NCBI GenBank assembly: GCA_014763545.1
Contig: JACXVD010000014.1
Span: forward strand, 1 to 64,000
DNA: 64,000 bases
Source of the DNA: Sphingomonadales bacterium
Lineage (GTDB): Bacteria > Pseudomonadota > Alphaproteobacteria > Sphingomonadales > Sphingomonadaceae
Direction of reading: 5' to 3'
Of the stretch, positions 17,191 to 27,354 are shown piece by piece. A model generated the notes under the pieces. It did not search any database, was not told the origin of the DNA, and saw only the letters and a list, made by a program, of their open reading frames with translations. Position numbers and translations under genes: made by a program. Positions within the stretch are counted from its first letter, which is position 1; each line of letters begins with the position of its first letter.

Positions 17191-18099
17191 GTCGGTGCCC
17201 TTGGGCGGCACCGTGCGGATCATCCCTTCCTGCGCGGTGCTGGCCACCAATCGGCCATCGCGAGTGAAGAATTGCCCCCGTGAAAAGCCGCGCGAATGGC
17301 CGCTCCAGGGCGAATCCATCGAATAGAGCAGCCAGTCGTCGCAGCGAAACGGTTCGTGGAACCATATCGCATGGTCGAGGCTGGCCATCTTCACTTCGCC
17401 GCGCAGCATGCTGAGCCCATGCGGCATCAGAGCGGTACCGAGCAGGTACATATCGCTGACATAAGCGAGCACAGCGCGGTGGATGCGCGGTTCGTCGGGC
17501 AGGGGCGCCTTGGTCCGCAACCACACATGCTGGACCGGCTCGCTCGGTGCATTGCGCATGAAGGCGGTGGCCGATGCGGGCCGCATCTCGAACGGGCGCG
17601 GGCGCGAGGCCATGAAGCGCTCAAGTTCGTTGAGCTCGTCCCACCGCGCGCGGCGCAGCTCTGCTTCGCTTGGCAGGTCTTCGGGCTGGGGCACGGCGGG
17701 CATGCCCATCGCCTGGTGGTGAATACCCGCTTCCTCCCGCTGGAAACTGGCGGCGAGGTTGAGGATCGGCGCGCCCTGCTGGCTGGCGACGACACGGCGA
17801 TTGGAAAAGCTGCGCCCGTCGAACTGGCGATCGGCGGTCAGGCAGATCGAATGATCTTCGCTGCCGCCGCGCAGGAAATAGGCGTGGATCGAATGGGGCA
17901 CCCGATCTTCCTCGACCGTCCGCTCCGCCGCGGCCAGCGCCTGCGCCACGACCTGCCCACCGAACACGCGGCCGACGCCATCCTTCTTGCGGCGCCCCTC
18001 GAAGCGATCGGGGCCGCGCGGGATCAGGTCGAGCAGCAGGATCAGGTCCGCGACGAGCTGTTCGGGTGTCGGGTGGTCATTTGAAACTGAATTGGCCAT
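17188..18099 (-). CDS. tesB: Acyl-CoA thioesterase II (TesB)
   Basis: A 303-residue double-hotdog thioesterase hydrolysing medium- and long-chain acyl-CoA. FGGQVVAQALAAA and HSIHAYFLRGG are conserved N-terminal features. The catalytic elements of the second hotdog are visible: SLDHAIWFHEPF (Asp), SRGFSRGQF, and STAQEGMIR (Gln). The start at 18099 begins the conserved protein; an upstream in-frame extension is Arg/Pro-rich readthrough. Confidence 0.93.
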   Translation of the reverse strand: MANSVSNDHPTPEQLVADLILLLDLIPRGPDRFEGRRKKDGVGRVFGGQVVAQALAAAERTVEEDRVPHSIHAYFLRGGSEDHSICLTADRQFDGRSFSNRRVVASQQGAPILNLAASFQREEAGIHHQAMGMPAVPQPEDLPSEAELRRARWDELNELERFMASRPRPFEMRPASATAFMRNAPSEPVQHVWLRTKAPLPDEPRIHRAVLAYVSDMYLLGTALMPHGLSMLRGEVKMASLDHAIWFHEPFRCDDWLLYSMDSPWSGHSRGFSRGQFFTRDGRLVASTAQEGMIRTVPPKGTD

Positions 18100-18130
18100 G
18101 CCCGTTCTTTGTCGGGCAATGTTCGCTTCG

Positions 18131-19039
18131 TCAATGCGCCCCGGCGATCTTGCGCCATGCGCGGTAGGCCAGCGCCTTGCCGCCATTGCCAGCGGGCCAG
18201 CGACCGGGCGCATGCGGGCGCAACCCGGCGGCACGCAGCAGGCGGTTGAAGCCCCGCGCATCGGCTTCGGCGAAGCTCCATTCGCTGCGCCAGGTGATCG
18301 ATAGCGAGATCGAGCTCTGCGGGCCGACGCGGACGAAATGCGGCGCCATGACCGGCACGAACACAGCTTCCCCCGGGCCCAGCGGATATTCCCGTCCGCC
18401 CGCCGCCAGCTCGTCGCGCCAGGTCAGTTCACGCGCACCGCCGGCGTGATAGCTCTCGTGGATTTCGTCGGGCGCGTAGGTCGCATCGCCCGCGGGGAAT
18501 TGGGTCATGACCTTCGATCCGACCAGTTGCAGCAGGATATTGTGCTCCGGGTCGAAGTGATACGGCGTCACCGCATTGGGCGAAGAGATGAAGATGAAGC
18601 CCTGCGGCCGCAGCATCTTGCCGGTTTTCTGCTCGATTACCGGGCGCAGCTCCGCCAGCAGGGCGAGCAGCAATGCCTCATATTCGGGCACCCGTTCGAT
18701 ATGTTTGAGCACCGCCCAGCTGTTGCTGGTGGCGATATGACGGATCGTATCCCCGATCGACATCCCGGTGCTGCCGGGCTTTCCGTCCACCCCGATCGGC
18801 AGATCGCCGCGGTTGTATTCGATCTCCTCGGGCGGGAGCTTCCCGGCCAGCGCCGCCAGCGCGTCGAGCGTCAGCAGGTCGCTTTGCGCGAGATTGTGGC
18901 GCAGGATATGCGGCAGCTCGGGATAGGCGGCGGCGAATTGCGCGCGGCTGGATTCGGGAAATACCGCCCCGGTGCCTTGTGGCTCGTAATCATCCACCCC
19001 GGCATCGTCGGCAATGGTGAGTTTTTCGATCGCATCCAT
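18131..19039 (-). CDS. Cupin-8/JmjC-like Fe(II) 2-oxoglutarate oxygenase family protein
   Basis: A 302-residue cupin-like protein. The metal-binding HxD motif is in TPYHFDPEHNILLQL, and the distal His in VMAPHFVRVG, the layout of FIH-like/JmjC hydroxylases of the Cupin_8 family. Other family traits are the DLPIG stretch and the terminal RSEWSFAEADARGFNRLLR. Such enzymes hydroxylate protein or small-molecule substrates; none can be named here. It follows the acyltransferase-like gene by two bases, so the pair is one transcription unit. The start at 19039 was chosen over an upstream in-frame ATG inside the neighbour. Confidence 0.8.
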   Translation of the reverse strand: MDAIEKLTIADDAGVDDYEPQGTGAVFPESSRAQFAAAYPELPHILRHNLAQSDLLTLDALAALAGKLPPEEIEYNRGDLPIGVDGKPGSTGMSIGDTIRHIATSNSWAVLKHIERVPEYEALLLALLAELRPVIEQKTGKMLRPQGFIFISSPNAVTPYHFDPEHNILLQLVGSKVMTQFPAGDATYAPDEIHESYHAGGARELTWRDELAAGGREYPLGPGEAVFVPVMAPHFVRVGPQSSISLSITWRSEWSFAEADARGFNRLLRAAGLRPHAPGRWPAGNGGKALAYRAWRKIAGAH

Positions 19040-19041
19040 GG

Positions 19042-20190
19042 TCAGAATTCCCTGATCTGGCCGCGCGCCTCGATCCGGGCGAGCTGGCGGAACAATGTGC
19101 GGCGCAAACCGCCGCCGATGGCAATATTGGTGCAGGTAACACGCCGTTTGTCGCGCCAGATGCGCTCGATCATCGGATGGTCTGCCGCTGCGCAGCTGTC
19201 GCACCACGCAATGTCACTGCGCGCCAGCAGCGTGAGATTCTCGCGCTGGAGCAGCACGCCGGGCGAGTAACGGGCGAAGTTCTCGTCGAAGGCGGTCTTG
19301 AACGAATAGGCACCCGGCGGGGTGATGAAATTGGCCAGCATGGCGATCGGCCTGCCGTCGAGCGTCAGCGCGAGCCGTTCCAGCCGCCCGCGCTCGGCGG
19401 CCCCGGCAAGCGCCTGGCGGAACAATTGCGCGGTCGCGTCCGCGCTGCCCAGCGCGCTGCCTTGCGCACCCTTCCATCCCGCACGTTCGAGCGCCAGGAA
19501 TTGCTCGATCCACTCGGCAATCTCGGCGGTGTCGGAATGGCGGGTGAACGCCAGCTCGCCCTCTTCGGCCAGGCGATTGGCCTGACGGCGCAGTTCCTTG
19601 CGCTTCTTGCCGCTCATCGAGGCGACGAAATAGTCTTCGGGCGACAGCTGCGAGGCGAGCATCGCCCGTTCCGCTTCGACCACGATTGCGCTCGGGCGAA
19701 GCTGTTCGGCCAGCACTTCGCGCAGGGCATCGGCCATTGGTCCTTCACCCGGCAATTCGGCGAGATGGAGGAACGCGGTCAGCCCCGGCAACCGGTCAAG
19801 CGCATCGAACAGCGCGCGCCAGAATGGGCGCTCGTGCCCCTTGGCAACCAAGGGCAGCCCGCAGAACGCGTTGGGATGGCTCCATGCCGCCAGATGCGGC
19901 ACGGGCTTGCCATAATAGCTGCCCGACCGGGCGAGCGGCATCAGCCCGGCGAGCGCGCCGTCGGCGAACAGGCAGGCCAGCTCGACCTGCCCGGCACCGG
20001 CCAGGGCATCGATGGCGGGCAGGAGATACCAGCTCTCGAAGAACGGGTTGGGATCGTTGCATTGCCGCGCCAGATCGTCCCATTGGGCGATCATGGCCGG
20101 TGTGCGCATGGCATCGGCGGGAAGCCGGACGATGCCATCATAGGCGTCGCCGGTCTGCGGCGTGTGCCGTTCGATCGGAATGCTCGCCAC
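19042..20190 (-). CDS. CelD/BioF2-like GNAT acyltransferase
   Basis: A 382-residue protein with a GNAT fold of the CelD/FemAB-like type: FFESWYLLPAIDALAG near the N-terminus, SGKKRKELRRQANRLAEEG around residue 193, and GRPIAMLANFITPPGAYSFKTAFDENFARYSPG spread over residues 285-320. Homologues sit in exopolysaccharide or cell-surface clusters and move acyl or aminoacyl groups. Here its only partner is the cupin gene immediately downstream, which suggests a joint modification activity. Function is not established. Confidence 0.72.
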   Translation of the reverse strand: MASIPIERHTPQTGDAYDGIVRLPADAMRTPAMIAQWDDLARQCNDPNPFFESWYLLPAIDALAGAGQVELACLFADGALAGLMPLARSGSYYGKPVPHLAAWSHPNAFCGLPLVAKGHERPFWRALFDALDRLPGLTAFLHLAELPGEGPMADALREVLAEQLRPSAIVVEAERAMLASQLSPEDYFVASMSGKKRKELRRQANRLAEEGELAFTRHSDTAEIAEWIEQFLALERAGWKGAQGSALGSADATAQLFRQALAGAAERGRLERLALTLDGRPIAMLANFITPPGAYSFKTAFDENFARYSPGVLLQRENLTLLARSDIAWCDSCAAADHPMIERIWRDKRRVTCTNIAIGGGLRRTLFRQLARIEARGQIREF

Positions 20191-20300
20191 CCGCGTTAAC
20201 CTTCGCCTGCCGCGGCGATACGTGCCGCACAGTTGCGCTAGCAGGCGAAGGTTGGGGAAGGTTTAACGCGGAAGGGCGCAGCCTGCGGCGCTCGCCCGGA

Positions 20301-22424
20301 TCAAAGCCCCTTGATCTTCAGCTGATCTGCCATTGCCTTTGCTGCCGGATCTAGCGGTGCGCGCTTGGCGTAGTCGGAATCACTGGAGATGTAGGCCGGA
20401 TTGAACCTCGCCAGCCAAGCGGTGGCCCCGCCCAGCCACTGCAAACGCTCTTCCTTGGTGAAATATACGCCATAGTGACCGTTGAGCGGCTGTTCGAGAT
20501 AGGCGAAGTCCACACCTTCCTTCTTGCCTGCGCCTTCAAGCGCGCTCTTGAGCGTACGGGCCTGTTCGATCGGAACACGTGGGTCGCGTACACCGTGGAC
20601 GATCAGGATTGGTGCCCAGGTGCCGCCAGCATTGCGGGCTGGGGAGACATCGATCAGAGAATTGGCGCCCTTGGCAAGGTAATTCGCCCCGAAACTTCCA
20701 AGATAGCCGGTGTCGTAAGCCTTCATCTTTGGCAGGTCGTACACGCCCGCTCCGGCGATGGTGCACCGCCAGCGCTGCGGGTCGCGCTGGGCCGCGCGAG
20801 CCGAGGCATACCCACCGTATGACCAGCCCATCATGCAGGCCCGCTTGGGGTCGACCAGTCCGGTTGAGGCGAGATAATCGACCACGTCATTGAGGTCGTC
20901 CTGCATCCTGGTGCCGAAGCCGTCCTTGCGCCCTTCCTTCACGAATTCCGAGCCATATCCGCCGGAACCACGGTAATTCGGTTGCACCACGACATAGCCC
21001 TGTTCTGCAATCGACTGGGCCCACTGATCGTAGGCAGCATAGTCGCGCACGCCGTATGGGCCGCCGTGGGTCAGGACGACAACCGGCAGGTTCTTCTCGC
21101 CCTGTCGCAGGCGGGGCTTGGTGACGATTGCCTCGATTTCGACACCATCGCTCGCCTTGTAGCGGATCGCCTCGACCGGGTTGAGCAGGCCATCCTTCAC
21201 CTTGTCGCTTTCATAGCCGATCAGGCTGAAGGTGCCGCTCTTGGTGTCGTAGAGATAATAGGCATCCATCTGGCGCGGCTGCGAGAGCGAGACGATCAGG
21301 CGCGAACTGTCCTTGTTGCGGCTGATGATGCGCGCATTACCTTCGCCGAATTCTTCCTCGAGGAACTGGGAAATGGTGGCGAAATCGGGGTCGATCCACT
21401 TACGCTTGGGGCGATCGGTGGCATAGGTATAACCTAAGATGCCATTCTCGTCTTCGTTCGGAATTGCGGAACCGACGTCATAGCCGTCGACCGAGAAAAC
21501 CTTCTCGACGATCTCCATCGTGGCGAGGTTCGCCTTGTAGATCGCACGGTAACCTTCGTGATTGCTCGAAACAATCGCCATGTCGGGTTCGTCGAGGAAC
21601 ACGATCGGGCGGATACCCTTGCCGGTGAAATCCTCGTCTTTCACCTTTTGCACCGTGTGCAGCGTATCGCTGGCGCCGGAGCGATAGAGATAGCGTTCCT
21701 GACCTGAGTCGCGGTCGGAGCCGAACCCCATCCGGATCACGCCCTTGCCATCTGCCGCCCAGCCATCGACCACCGGATTTGCGCGCTGTACGACCTCCAG
21801 CACCTTGCCGGTTGCGACGTCGACCCATTCGACCTGGTAGAGAAAGCGGCGTTCGGAATTGCCGTCATCGACCATGCGGGCGAGCAGGATGCGGTTATTG
21901 TCACGGTCGACCTGCAGGATGTCGGAGGCGTCAGCCGTTGCATCACGCCAGGCAAGCGGGGTCGTTGTGCCCGTCTGGGTATCGTATGAGGCGAGCCGCC
22001 GCAGGTCGACCCGCTGCCCGTATACGTTCTCACGCGATTGCAGGGTGAAGATGACGAAGCGGTCGTTGATCCAGCGATAGTCCGTCAACAGTCGCTCGCC
22101 CTCTTCCTTGAGGGTGGCAGCCTGGGCAAAGACCTTCGGATCGCCGCCCTTCTCAAGGTCGAGAATTGCATAGAAGAAATTATTTCCGCCGCCGATGGTG
22201 GCGAGCGCCCGCTTGCCGTCGGGCGAAATGCGCAGGTCGGAAAGAGCCGGCAATGCGGCAAGCGTATCTAGCGGAACCTTGGCGGCAACTTCCTGCCCCG
22301 GTGTGGTTGCTGCCTGTTGCGCGAATGCCGGATTTGCGGTGACCGAACCGGTCGCTGCAACCGCAATTGCAAGGGCGCAGGCTCGACCGAGCAGGCGCGC
22401 GGAAATATTGACACTTGAAATCAT
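20301..22424 (-). CDS. S9-family (prolyl oligopeptidase-like) secreted peptidase
   Basis: A 707-residue exported peptidase. A signal peptide is followed by AFAQQ near residue 36, then an irregular beta-propeller and a C-terminal alpha/beta-hydrolase domain. The catalytic triad is visible: Ser in MGWSYGGYASA, Asp in VHGVRDPRVPIEQ, and His in LNGHYGVYF. Sphingomonads carry many paralogues for periplasmic peptide breakdown, and lasso-peptide isopeptidases belong to the same clan, but no lasso genes are near. It is monocistronic, with a terminator separating it from hppA downstream of that gene. Confidence 0.9.
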   Translation of the reverse strand: MISSVNISARLLGRACALAIAVAATGSVTANPAFAQQAATTPGQEVAAKVPLDTLAALPALSDLRISPDGKRALATIGGGNNFFYAILDLEKGGDPKVFAQAATLKEEGERLLTDYRWINDRFVIFTLQSRENVYGQRVDLRRLASYDTQTGTTTPLAWRDATADASDILQVDRDNNRILLARMVDDGNSERRFLYQVEWVDVATGKVLEVVQRANPVVDGWAADGKGVIRMGFGSDRDSGQERYLYRSGASDTLHTVQKVKDEDFTGKGIRPIVFLDEPDMAIVSSNHEGYRAIYKANLATMEIVEKVFSVDGYDVGSAIPNEDENGILGYTYATDRPKRKWIDPDFATISQFLEEEFGEGNARIISRNKDSSRLIVSLSQPRQMDAYYLYDTKSGTFSLIGYESDKVKDGLLNPVEAIRYKASDGVEIEAIVTKPRLRQGEKNLPVVVLTHGGPYGVRDYAAYDQWAQSIAEQGYVVVQPNYRGSGGYGSEFVKEGRKDGFGTRMQDDLNDVVDYLASTGLVDPKRACMMGWSYGGYASARAAQRDPQRWRCTIAGAGVYDLPKMKAYDTGYLGSFGANYLAKGANSLIDVSPARNAGGTWAPILIVHGVRDPRVPIEQARTLKSALEGAGKKEGVDFAYLEQPLNGHYGVYFTKEERLQWLGGATAWLARFNPAYISSDSDYAKRAPLDPAAKAMADQLKIKGL

Positions 22425-22564
22425 TGCAGTCCCCAGGTTTCCCCAACTCGCAAGTTTCGGCGCGACCCCATGTAGCGCGAAGCAAGACTTTGATCCGGCA
22501 AGCGCCGGATGGTTACGTGTGAGACGAAAAATCTAGCGAATGTCACTGAACCGTCAATGAAAAA

Positions 22565-22590
22565 CCCCGCCCGGATCGCTCCGGACGGGG
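22565..22590 (-). terminator. Rho-independent terminator of hppA
   Basis: CCCCGCCCGGA (22565-22575) and TCCGGACGGGG (22580-22590) form an 11-bp stem with one mismatch and a TCGC loop. On the minus strand it is followed by a T run (22564 down to 22559), so it terminates hppA transcription before the peptidase promoter. Confidence 0.9.
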
Positions 22591-22614
22591 CTTTTGCCTG
22601 GTCGGTGTGGCGCT

Positions 22615-24729
22615 TCAGCCTGCGGCGTGGCTGGCCAGCGCGGCGAGCAGCAGCAGCGCCACGATGTTGGTGATCTTGATCATCGGGTTCACCGCCGGAC
22701 CGGCGGTGTCCTTGTAGGGATCGCCCACCGTATCGCCGGTCACGGCCGCCTTGTGGGCTTCGGAGCCCTTGCCGCCGTGGTTGCCGTCTTCGATGTATTT
22801 CTTCGCATTGTCCCATGCGCCGCCACCGGCGGTCATGGACAGCGCGACGAACAAGCCGCCGACGATCACGCCGAGCAGCAGTGCGCCCAGCGCGGCGAAG
22901 CCATCCGCCGCGCCGTTGGGCGATACCCAGCTGATCACGAAATACACCACGATCGGCGCGAGGACCGGCAGCAGCGAGGGGATGATCATCTCCTTGATCG
23001 CCGCCTTGGTCACAAGGTCCACCGTCCGGGCGTAGTTCGGCTTGCTGGTGCCGGCCATGATGCCCGGATCGGCCGCGAACTGGTCGCGCACATCCTTCAC
23101 CACGTCGCCCGCTGCGCGGCCCACGGCGGTCATGCCCATCGCACCGAACAGGTACGGGAGCAGCGCGCCGAGCAGCAAGCCGACGACGACATAGGGGTTT
23201 TCGAGGCTGAAACTGACGTTCAGATCCGGGAAGAACTCCCTCAGGTCGGTGGTGTATGCGGCGAACAGCACCAGCGCGGCGAGGCCCGCCGAACCGATGG
23301 CATAGCCCTTGGTCACCGCCTTGGTGGTGTTGCCCACAGCGTCGAGCAAATCGGTCTTCTCGCGCACGCTGTCGTCCAGCCCTGCCATTTCGGCAATGCC
23401 GCCCGCATTGTCGGTTACCGGGCCATAGGCGTCGAGCGCCACGACCATCCCGGCCAGCGCCAGCATCGCGGTCGCGCCATAGGCGATCCCGATCAGCCCG
23501 GCGAGCTGGTAGGCGATGATGATGCCCGCCACGATCACCAGCGTGGGCAGCGCGGTCGCTTCGAGCGACACGGCAAGCCCCTGGATCACATTGGTGCCGT
23601 GGCCCGTCTCCGATGCCTTGGCGATCGAGCGCACCGGGCGATAATTGGTGCCGGTGTAATATTCGGTGATCCAGATGATCAGCCCGGTGATGACCAGGCC
23701 CAGCAGCGCGCACCAGAACAGCGACATGCCGTTGAAGGTGTGATCGCGGATGGTCATTTCGGTGGCCATGCCGCCCAGCGCGATGCTGGTCGCGAACCAG
23801 ATCGCGGGAACCGCGAGGACCGCGCTGACAAGGAAGCCCTTGTACATCGCGCCCATCACGTTCTTCCCGCCGCCGAGACGGACGAAATAGGTGCCGATGA
23901 TGCTGGTGACGATGCACACGCCGCCGATCAGGAGCGGCAGGGCCATCAGCCCTTCGAGCACCGGCGATGTCTTCATCAGCAGCGCGGTCAGCACCATGGT
24001 GGCGCCGACGGTCACGACATAGGTTTCGAACAAGTCCGCGGCCATGCCCGCGCAGTCACCGACATTGTCGCCGACATTGTCCGCGATAACCGCAGGGTTG
24101 CGTGGATCGTCTTCGGGGATGCCCGCTTCCACCTTGCCGACGAGGTCGGCGCCGACGTCGGCCGCCTTGGTGAAGATGCCGCCGCCCAGACGCGCGAAGA
24201 TCGAGATCAGCGAAGCGCCGAAGGCGAGGGCGACCAGCCCGTCGACCACGGTGCGATCCTCGCCGCCCACGGTCTTGCCCATCTGCGTGGTGAGGACCCA
24301 GTAGAAGACCGAGATTGCCAGCAGTGCGAGGCCGGCCACCAGCAGGCCGGTGATCGCGCCGGCGCGGAAAGCGAGGGTCAGGCCCGACTGGAGCCCTTCC
24401 GATGCCGCCTGCGCGGTGCGCACGTTGGAACGGACCGAGATATTCATCCCGATGAAGCCCGCAACGCCCGACAGGATCGCACCGATCGCGAAGCCGACCG
24501 CGCTCACCGGGCCGAGGAATACGGCCACGAGCACCGCCACGACCACGCCGACCACCGCGATGGTGGTATATTGCCGCTTGAGATAGGCCTGCGCGCCTTC
24601 CTGGATGGCGGCGGCAATCTCCTGCATTTTCTCGCTACCGGCGGAAGCGCCGAGCACCTGGCGGCTGGTGATGAAGCCGTAAAGCACGGCAGCCAGCCCC
24701 AATACGATGGATATTTCTACTAGACCCAC
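22615..24729 (-). CDS. hppA: Membrane-bound H+-translocating pyrophosphatase
   Basis: A 704-residue polytopic inner-membrane pump that couples PPi hydrolysis to H+ transport. Family motifs include [20 protein letters not shown] and [20 protein letters not shown] at the active site, and [15 protein letters not shown] near the C-terminus. The residue after GNTT is Lys (GNTTKA), which marks the K+-independent class. Length is normal. It lies downstream of thiL with 133 bases between, and ends in a strong terminator. Confidence 0.96.
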   Translation of the reverse strand: MGLVEISIVLGLAAVLYGFITSRQVLGASAGSEKMQEIAAAIQEGAQAYLKRQYTTIAVVGVVVAVLVAVFLGPVSAVGFAIGAILSGVAGFIGMNISVRSNVRTAQAASEGLQSGLTLAFRAGAITGLLVAGLALLAISVFYWVLTTQMGKTVGGEDRTVVDGLVALAFGASLISIFARLGGGIFTKAADVGADLVGKVEAGIPEDDPRNPAVIADNVGDNVGDCAGMAADLFETYVVTVGATMVLTALLMKTSPVLEGLMALPLLIGGVCIVTSIIGTYFVRLGGGKNVMGAMYKGFLVSAVLAVPAIWFATSIALGGMATEMTIRDHTFNGMSLFWCALLGLVITGLIIWITEYYTGTNYRPVRSIAKASETGHGTNVIQGLAVSLEATALPTLVIVAGIIIAYQLAGLIGIAYGATAMLALAGMVVALDAYGPVTDNAGGIAEMAGLDDSVREKTDLLDAVGNTTKAVTKGYAIGSAGLAALVLFAAYTTDLREFFPDLNVSFSLENPYVVVGLLLGALLPYLFGAMGMTAVGRAAGDVVKDVRDQFAADPGIMAGTSKPNYARTVDLVTKAAIKEMIIPSLLPVLAPIVVYFVISWVSPNGAADGFAALGALLLGVIVGGLFVALSMTAGGGAWDNAKKYIEDGNHGGKGSEAHKAAVTGDTVGDPYKDTAGPAVNPMIKITNIVALLLLAALASHAAG

Positions 24730-24862
24730 GTGAGTCCCCCTCCTTCAAACGTAGCTATTCTCCCGTTTTGCACGGGTTTCGGGCGGTTGGCTATCATGGG
24801 CCGATTGGGCGAGGCAAGGGGCTTGGCGGTCGCGTGCCGACAAGGGTGAGGAAAACCCGGCG

Positions 24863-25625
24863 TCAGTGACTGTAGCCCAGCCGATCCCCCGATGCGGGCG
24901 GGGCGCCGTCGATCAGCAGGTGCGCCTCTCCCGGCTCGCGCACCGTGCCGATCCGCCACGCTTCGACCGGTGGTTCGGTGTCGCCGGGCAGGGTGAACAG
25001 CAACTGGTAATCGTCGCCCCAGCGCAGCGCGTCGGCGCGGCGGCTCTCGGGCACGGCGAGGGGCACGGCGGCGGTTTCGATGGCAATGGCGACGCCGCTG
25101 GCGGCGGCCATGCGGCTGGCATCGAGCAGCACCCCGTCGGACACATCCATCATCGCGCTGACCACTGGCGCGAGCGCCTGGCCCTGTTCCGCCCGGCTGC
25201 GCGCCGCCGCGCGCGGGGACCGGGCGATGCGTGGCCCGCCCGATCGCGGTGAGGCCAAAACTGCGCGGGGGGCCGCCCGAAACCGTGTCGCCCCCCAGCA
25301 GCGGGACATCGTAGGCCGCCAGCACTTTGCGCAGGCCGGCGAGGAAGCGCGCGTCGCCTGCGCCCAGCGTATAGCCCAGCAGCACGCCCAGGGGTCGCGC
25401 ACCCTTGGCGGCAAGGTCGGACAAATTCACTGCGACCAGCTTCCACGCGACGTCGGCCATGTCCTGTTCCGTCAGGAAATGGACGCCTTCGACCATCATG
25501 TCGTGTGTCAGGACCAGCGCCTCGCCGCCCAGTTCGATCACGGCGGCATCGTCGGCAAGGCCTCGCGCCTCAGGCGAGCGGGCGATGGCCCGCAGCGCGT
25601 CGATGAAGGCGGCCTCGCCGCTCAA
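24863..25625 (-). pseudogene. thiL: thiL, thiamine-monophosphate kinase, frameshifted with internal deletion
   Basis: ThiL makes the cofactor thiamine diphosphate from the monophosphate. The N-terminal half is intact in the frame starting at 25625 (LADDAAV, LTHDMMVEGVHFL, LLGGDTVSGG, then SFGLTAIGRATHRPVPARGGA). The C-terminal half continues in another frame from about 25195 (GQALAPVVSAMMDVSDG ... GDRLGYSH and stop at 24863). At the join about 50 residues are missing, including the V-T-G-x-I-G phosphate loop and following helix. Neither frame alone gives a full protein. Real decay or an assembly error in a GC-rich spot are both possible. The start overlaps the nusB stop by four bases. Confidence 0.85.
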
Positions 25626-26068
25626 CGCACCTCTTTCGCCACGGCGTCGAGGATGCCGTTCACGAATTTGGCCTCGCGATCGTCGAAGAATGCCTTGGCC
25701 ACATCGACATATTCGCTGATCGCGCTGGCCACCGGTACATCGACACGGGCGAGCAGTTCGTAAGCCCCGGCGCGCAGGACCTGCAACATGGTCTTGTCCA
25801 GCCGCTGCAAGGTCCAGCCCTGCGCCAGCTTGCTTTCCAGCAGGCTGTCGATCTCGTCCCCACGGGCCGCGACGCCGCGCACGATGTCGTCGAAAAACTC
25901 GACCTCGGCGTCGGCATACTGGTCGTCCTCGATCAGCTGGCCCAGCCGGTGCTGGTGGAACTCGTCGAGCAGGCGCGCGACCGAGGTGCCCTCCATCGAC
26001 TGCTGGTAGAGGGCCTGCACGGCGGCAAGGCGTGCAGCGGAACGGGCTTGGCTACGGGGTGCTGTCAT
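25622..26068 (-). CDS. nusB: Transcription antitermination factor NusB
   Basis: A 148-residue all-helical RNA-binding protein that, with NusE, binds boxA of rRNA leaders. Conserved features are SAARLAAVQALYQ near the N-terminus, DKTMLQVLRAGAYELL in the centre and FVNGILDAVAKE at the end. It overlaps hisD upstream and thiL downstream by four bases each, a translationally coupled operon order familiar in sphingomonads. Confidence 0.95.
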   Translation of the reverse strand: MTAPRSQARSAARLAAVQALYQQSMEGTSVARLLDEFHQHRLGQLIEDDQYADAEVEFFDDIVRGVAARGDEIDSLLESKLAQGWTLQRLDKTMLQVLRAGAYELLARVDVPVASAISEYVDVAKAFFDDREAKFVNGILDAVAKEVR

Positions 26069-27354
26069 TTGAGGCGCAATTCTATCGATCTGGCATGGGC
26101 AGGAAGCCCCTCGGCATGGGCGAGCGCGACGGCAGCCGGGCCGACCCGGCCCAGCGCATCGCCGTCCAGCCCGAGGAAGCTGGTGCGTTTCATGAAGTCG
26201 AGCACCGACAGCCCGCTGGCAAAGCGGGCGCGGCGCCCGGTGGGCAGGACGTGGTTGGGCCCGGCGACGTAATCGCCCACGGCTTCGGGCGTCATCCGGC
26301 CCAGGAACACGCTGCCCGCGTGGCGGATCCGGCGCAGCAGCGGTTCGGGATCGTCCACCGCCAGCTCGATATGTTCGGCGGCGAGCGCATCGGCAAGGGG
26401 TGGCGCCTCGTCCAGGCTGGCGACGAGGATCATCGTGCCGTGGACGTCCCAGCTTGCCCGCGCGGTTTCACCGGTCGCAAGTTCCGACAGCTGGCGATCG
26501 ACCTCGGCTGCCACCCGGTCGGCAAACTCCGCATCGTCGGTAATCAGGATCGACTGCGCGGCGGGATCGTGCTCCGCCTGGCTCAGCAGGTCTGCGGCGA
26601 TCCATCCGGCATCGTTGGCGCCGTCGGCAATCACCAGGATCTCGCTCGGCCCTGCAACCATGTCGATCCCGACCACGCCGTAAAGCTGGCGCTTGGCCTC
26701 TGCCACCCAGGCATTGCCGGGGCCGGTGACGACATCGACCCGCGCGATCCGCTGCGTGCCATAGGCGAGCGCGGCCACCGCCTGCGCGCCGCCGACGCGC
26801 CAGACCTCGTCCACCCCGGCGATATGCGCTGCGGCGAGCACCAGCGGATTGGTCACCCCTTTCGGCGTGGGGGTAACGACCACCAGCCGTTCGACCCCGG
26901 CGACCTTGGCCGGGATCGCGTTCATCAGCAGCGAGGAGGGATAGGCCGCCCGGCCGCCCGGGACATACAGCCCGGCCGCATCGACCGGACGCCAGATCGC
27001 GCCGAGGCGGACGCCGGTATCGTCCACATAGTCGCGATCTTCCGGCAGCTGGGCCGCGTGATAGGCGCGAATGCGCTGCGCCGCGAAATCGAGTGCGTCG
27101 CGCAGGTCCGGCGCCAGCGCCTCGTAAGCGGCGCGGCATTCGTCCGCCGTGATGCGCCAGTCACGCTCGCTGGCGAGGACATGGCCGTCGAACTTTGCGC
27201 TATAGTCCGCCAGCGCCGTGTCGCCACGCTGCCTGACCGCGTCGAGGATCGCCCGCACATCGGCGGCGACATCGCCCGCGCTTTCGCGGCGGTCCTCCAC
27301 CAGCAGCGCGAAATCCTGCGCGAAACCGGGATCGGATGAACGCAGCCAGCGCAT
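26065..27354 (-). CDS. hisD: Histidinol dehydrogenase
   Basis: A 429-residue Zn enzyme making the last two oxidations of histidine biosynthesis (histidinol to histidine, NAD+). Conserved segments include GLYVPGGRAAYPSSLLMNAIPA, VDVVTGPGNAWVAEAK, DMVAGPSEILVIAD, SQAEHDP and the Zn/His region YVAGPNHVLPTGRRARF. The start at 27354 overlaps the hisG stop by one base (TGATG). A longer upstream ORF is readthrough from hisG. Confidence 0.96.
   Translation of the reverse strand: MRWLRSSDPGFAQDFALLVEDRRESAGDVAADVRAILDAVRQRGDTALADYSAKFDGHVLASERDWRITADECRAAYEALAPDLRDALDFAAQRIRAYHAAQLPEDRDYVDDTGVRLGAIWRPVDAAGLYVPGGRAAYPSSLLMNAIPAKVAGVERLVVVTPTPKGVTNPLVLAAAHIAGVDEVWRVGGAQAVAALAYGTQRIARVDVVTGPGNAWVAEAKRQLYGVVGIDMVAGPSEILVIADGANDAGWIAADLLSQAEHDPAAQSILITDDAEFADRVAAEVDRQLSELATGETARASWDVHGTMILVASLDEAPPLADALAAEHIELAVDDPEPLLRRIRHAGSVFLGRMTPEAVGDYVAGPNHVLPTGRRARFASGLSVLDFMKRTSFLGLDGDALGRVGPAAVALAHAEGLPAHARSIELRLK

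Noticed and set aside
955-22424. Lasso-peptide cluster suggested by an HprK-like kinase and an S9 peptidase
   Set aside because: They are 18 kb apart and there is no precursor, cyclase (asparagine-synthetase-like) or PqqD/transglutaminase-like gene between them.
22594-24723. Plus-strand frame of 709 codons
   Set aside because: Antisense to hppA; His/Asp/Arg-rich with no domain.
26032-27339. Plus-strand frame of 435 codons over hisD
   Set aside because: Shadow of hisD; no independent ribosome site or domain.
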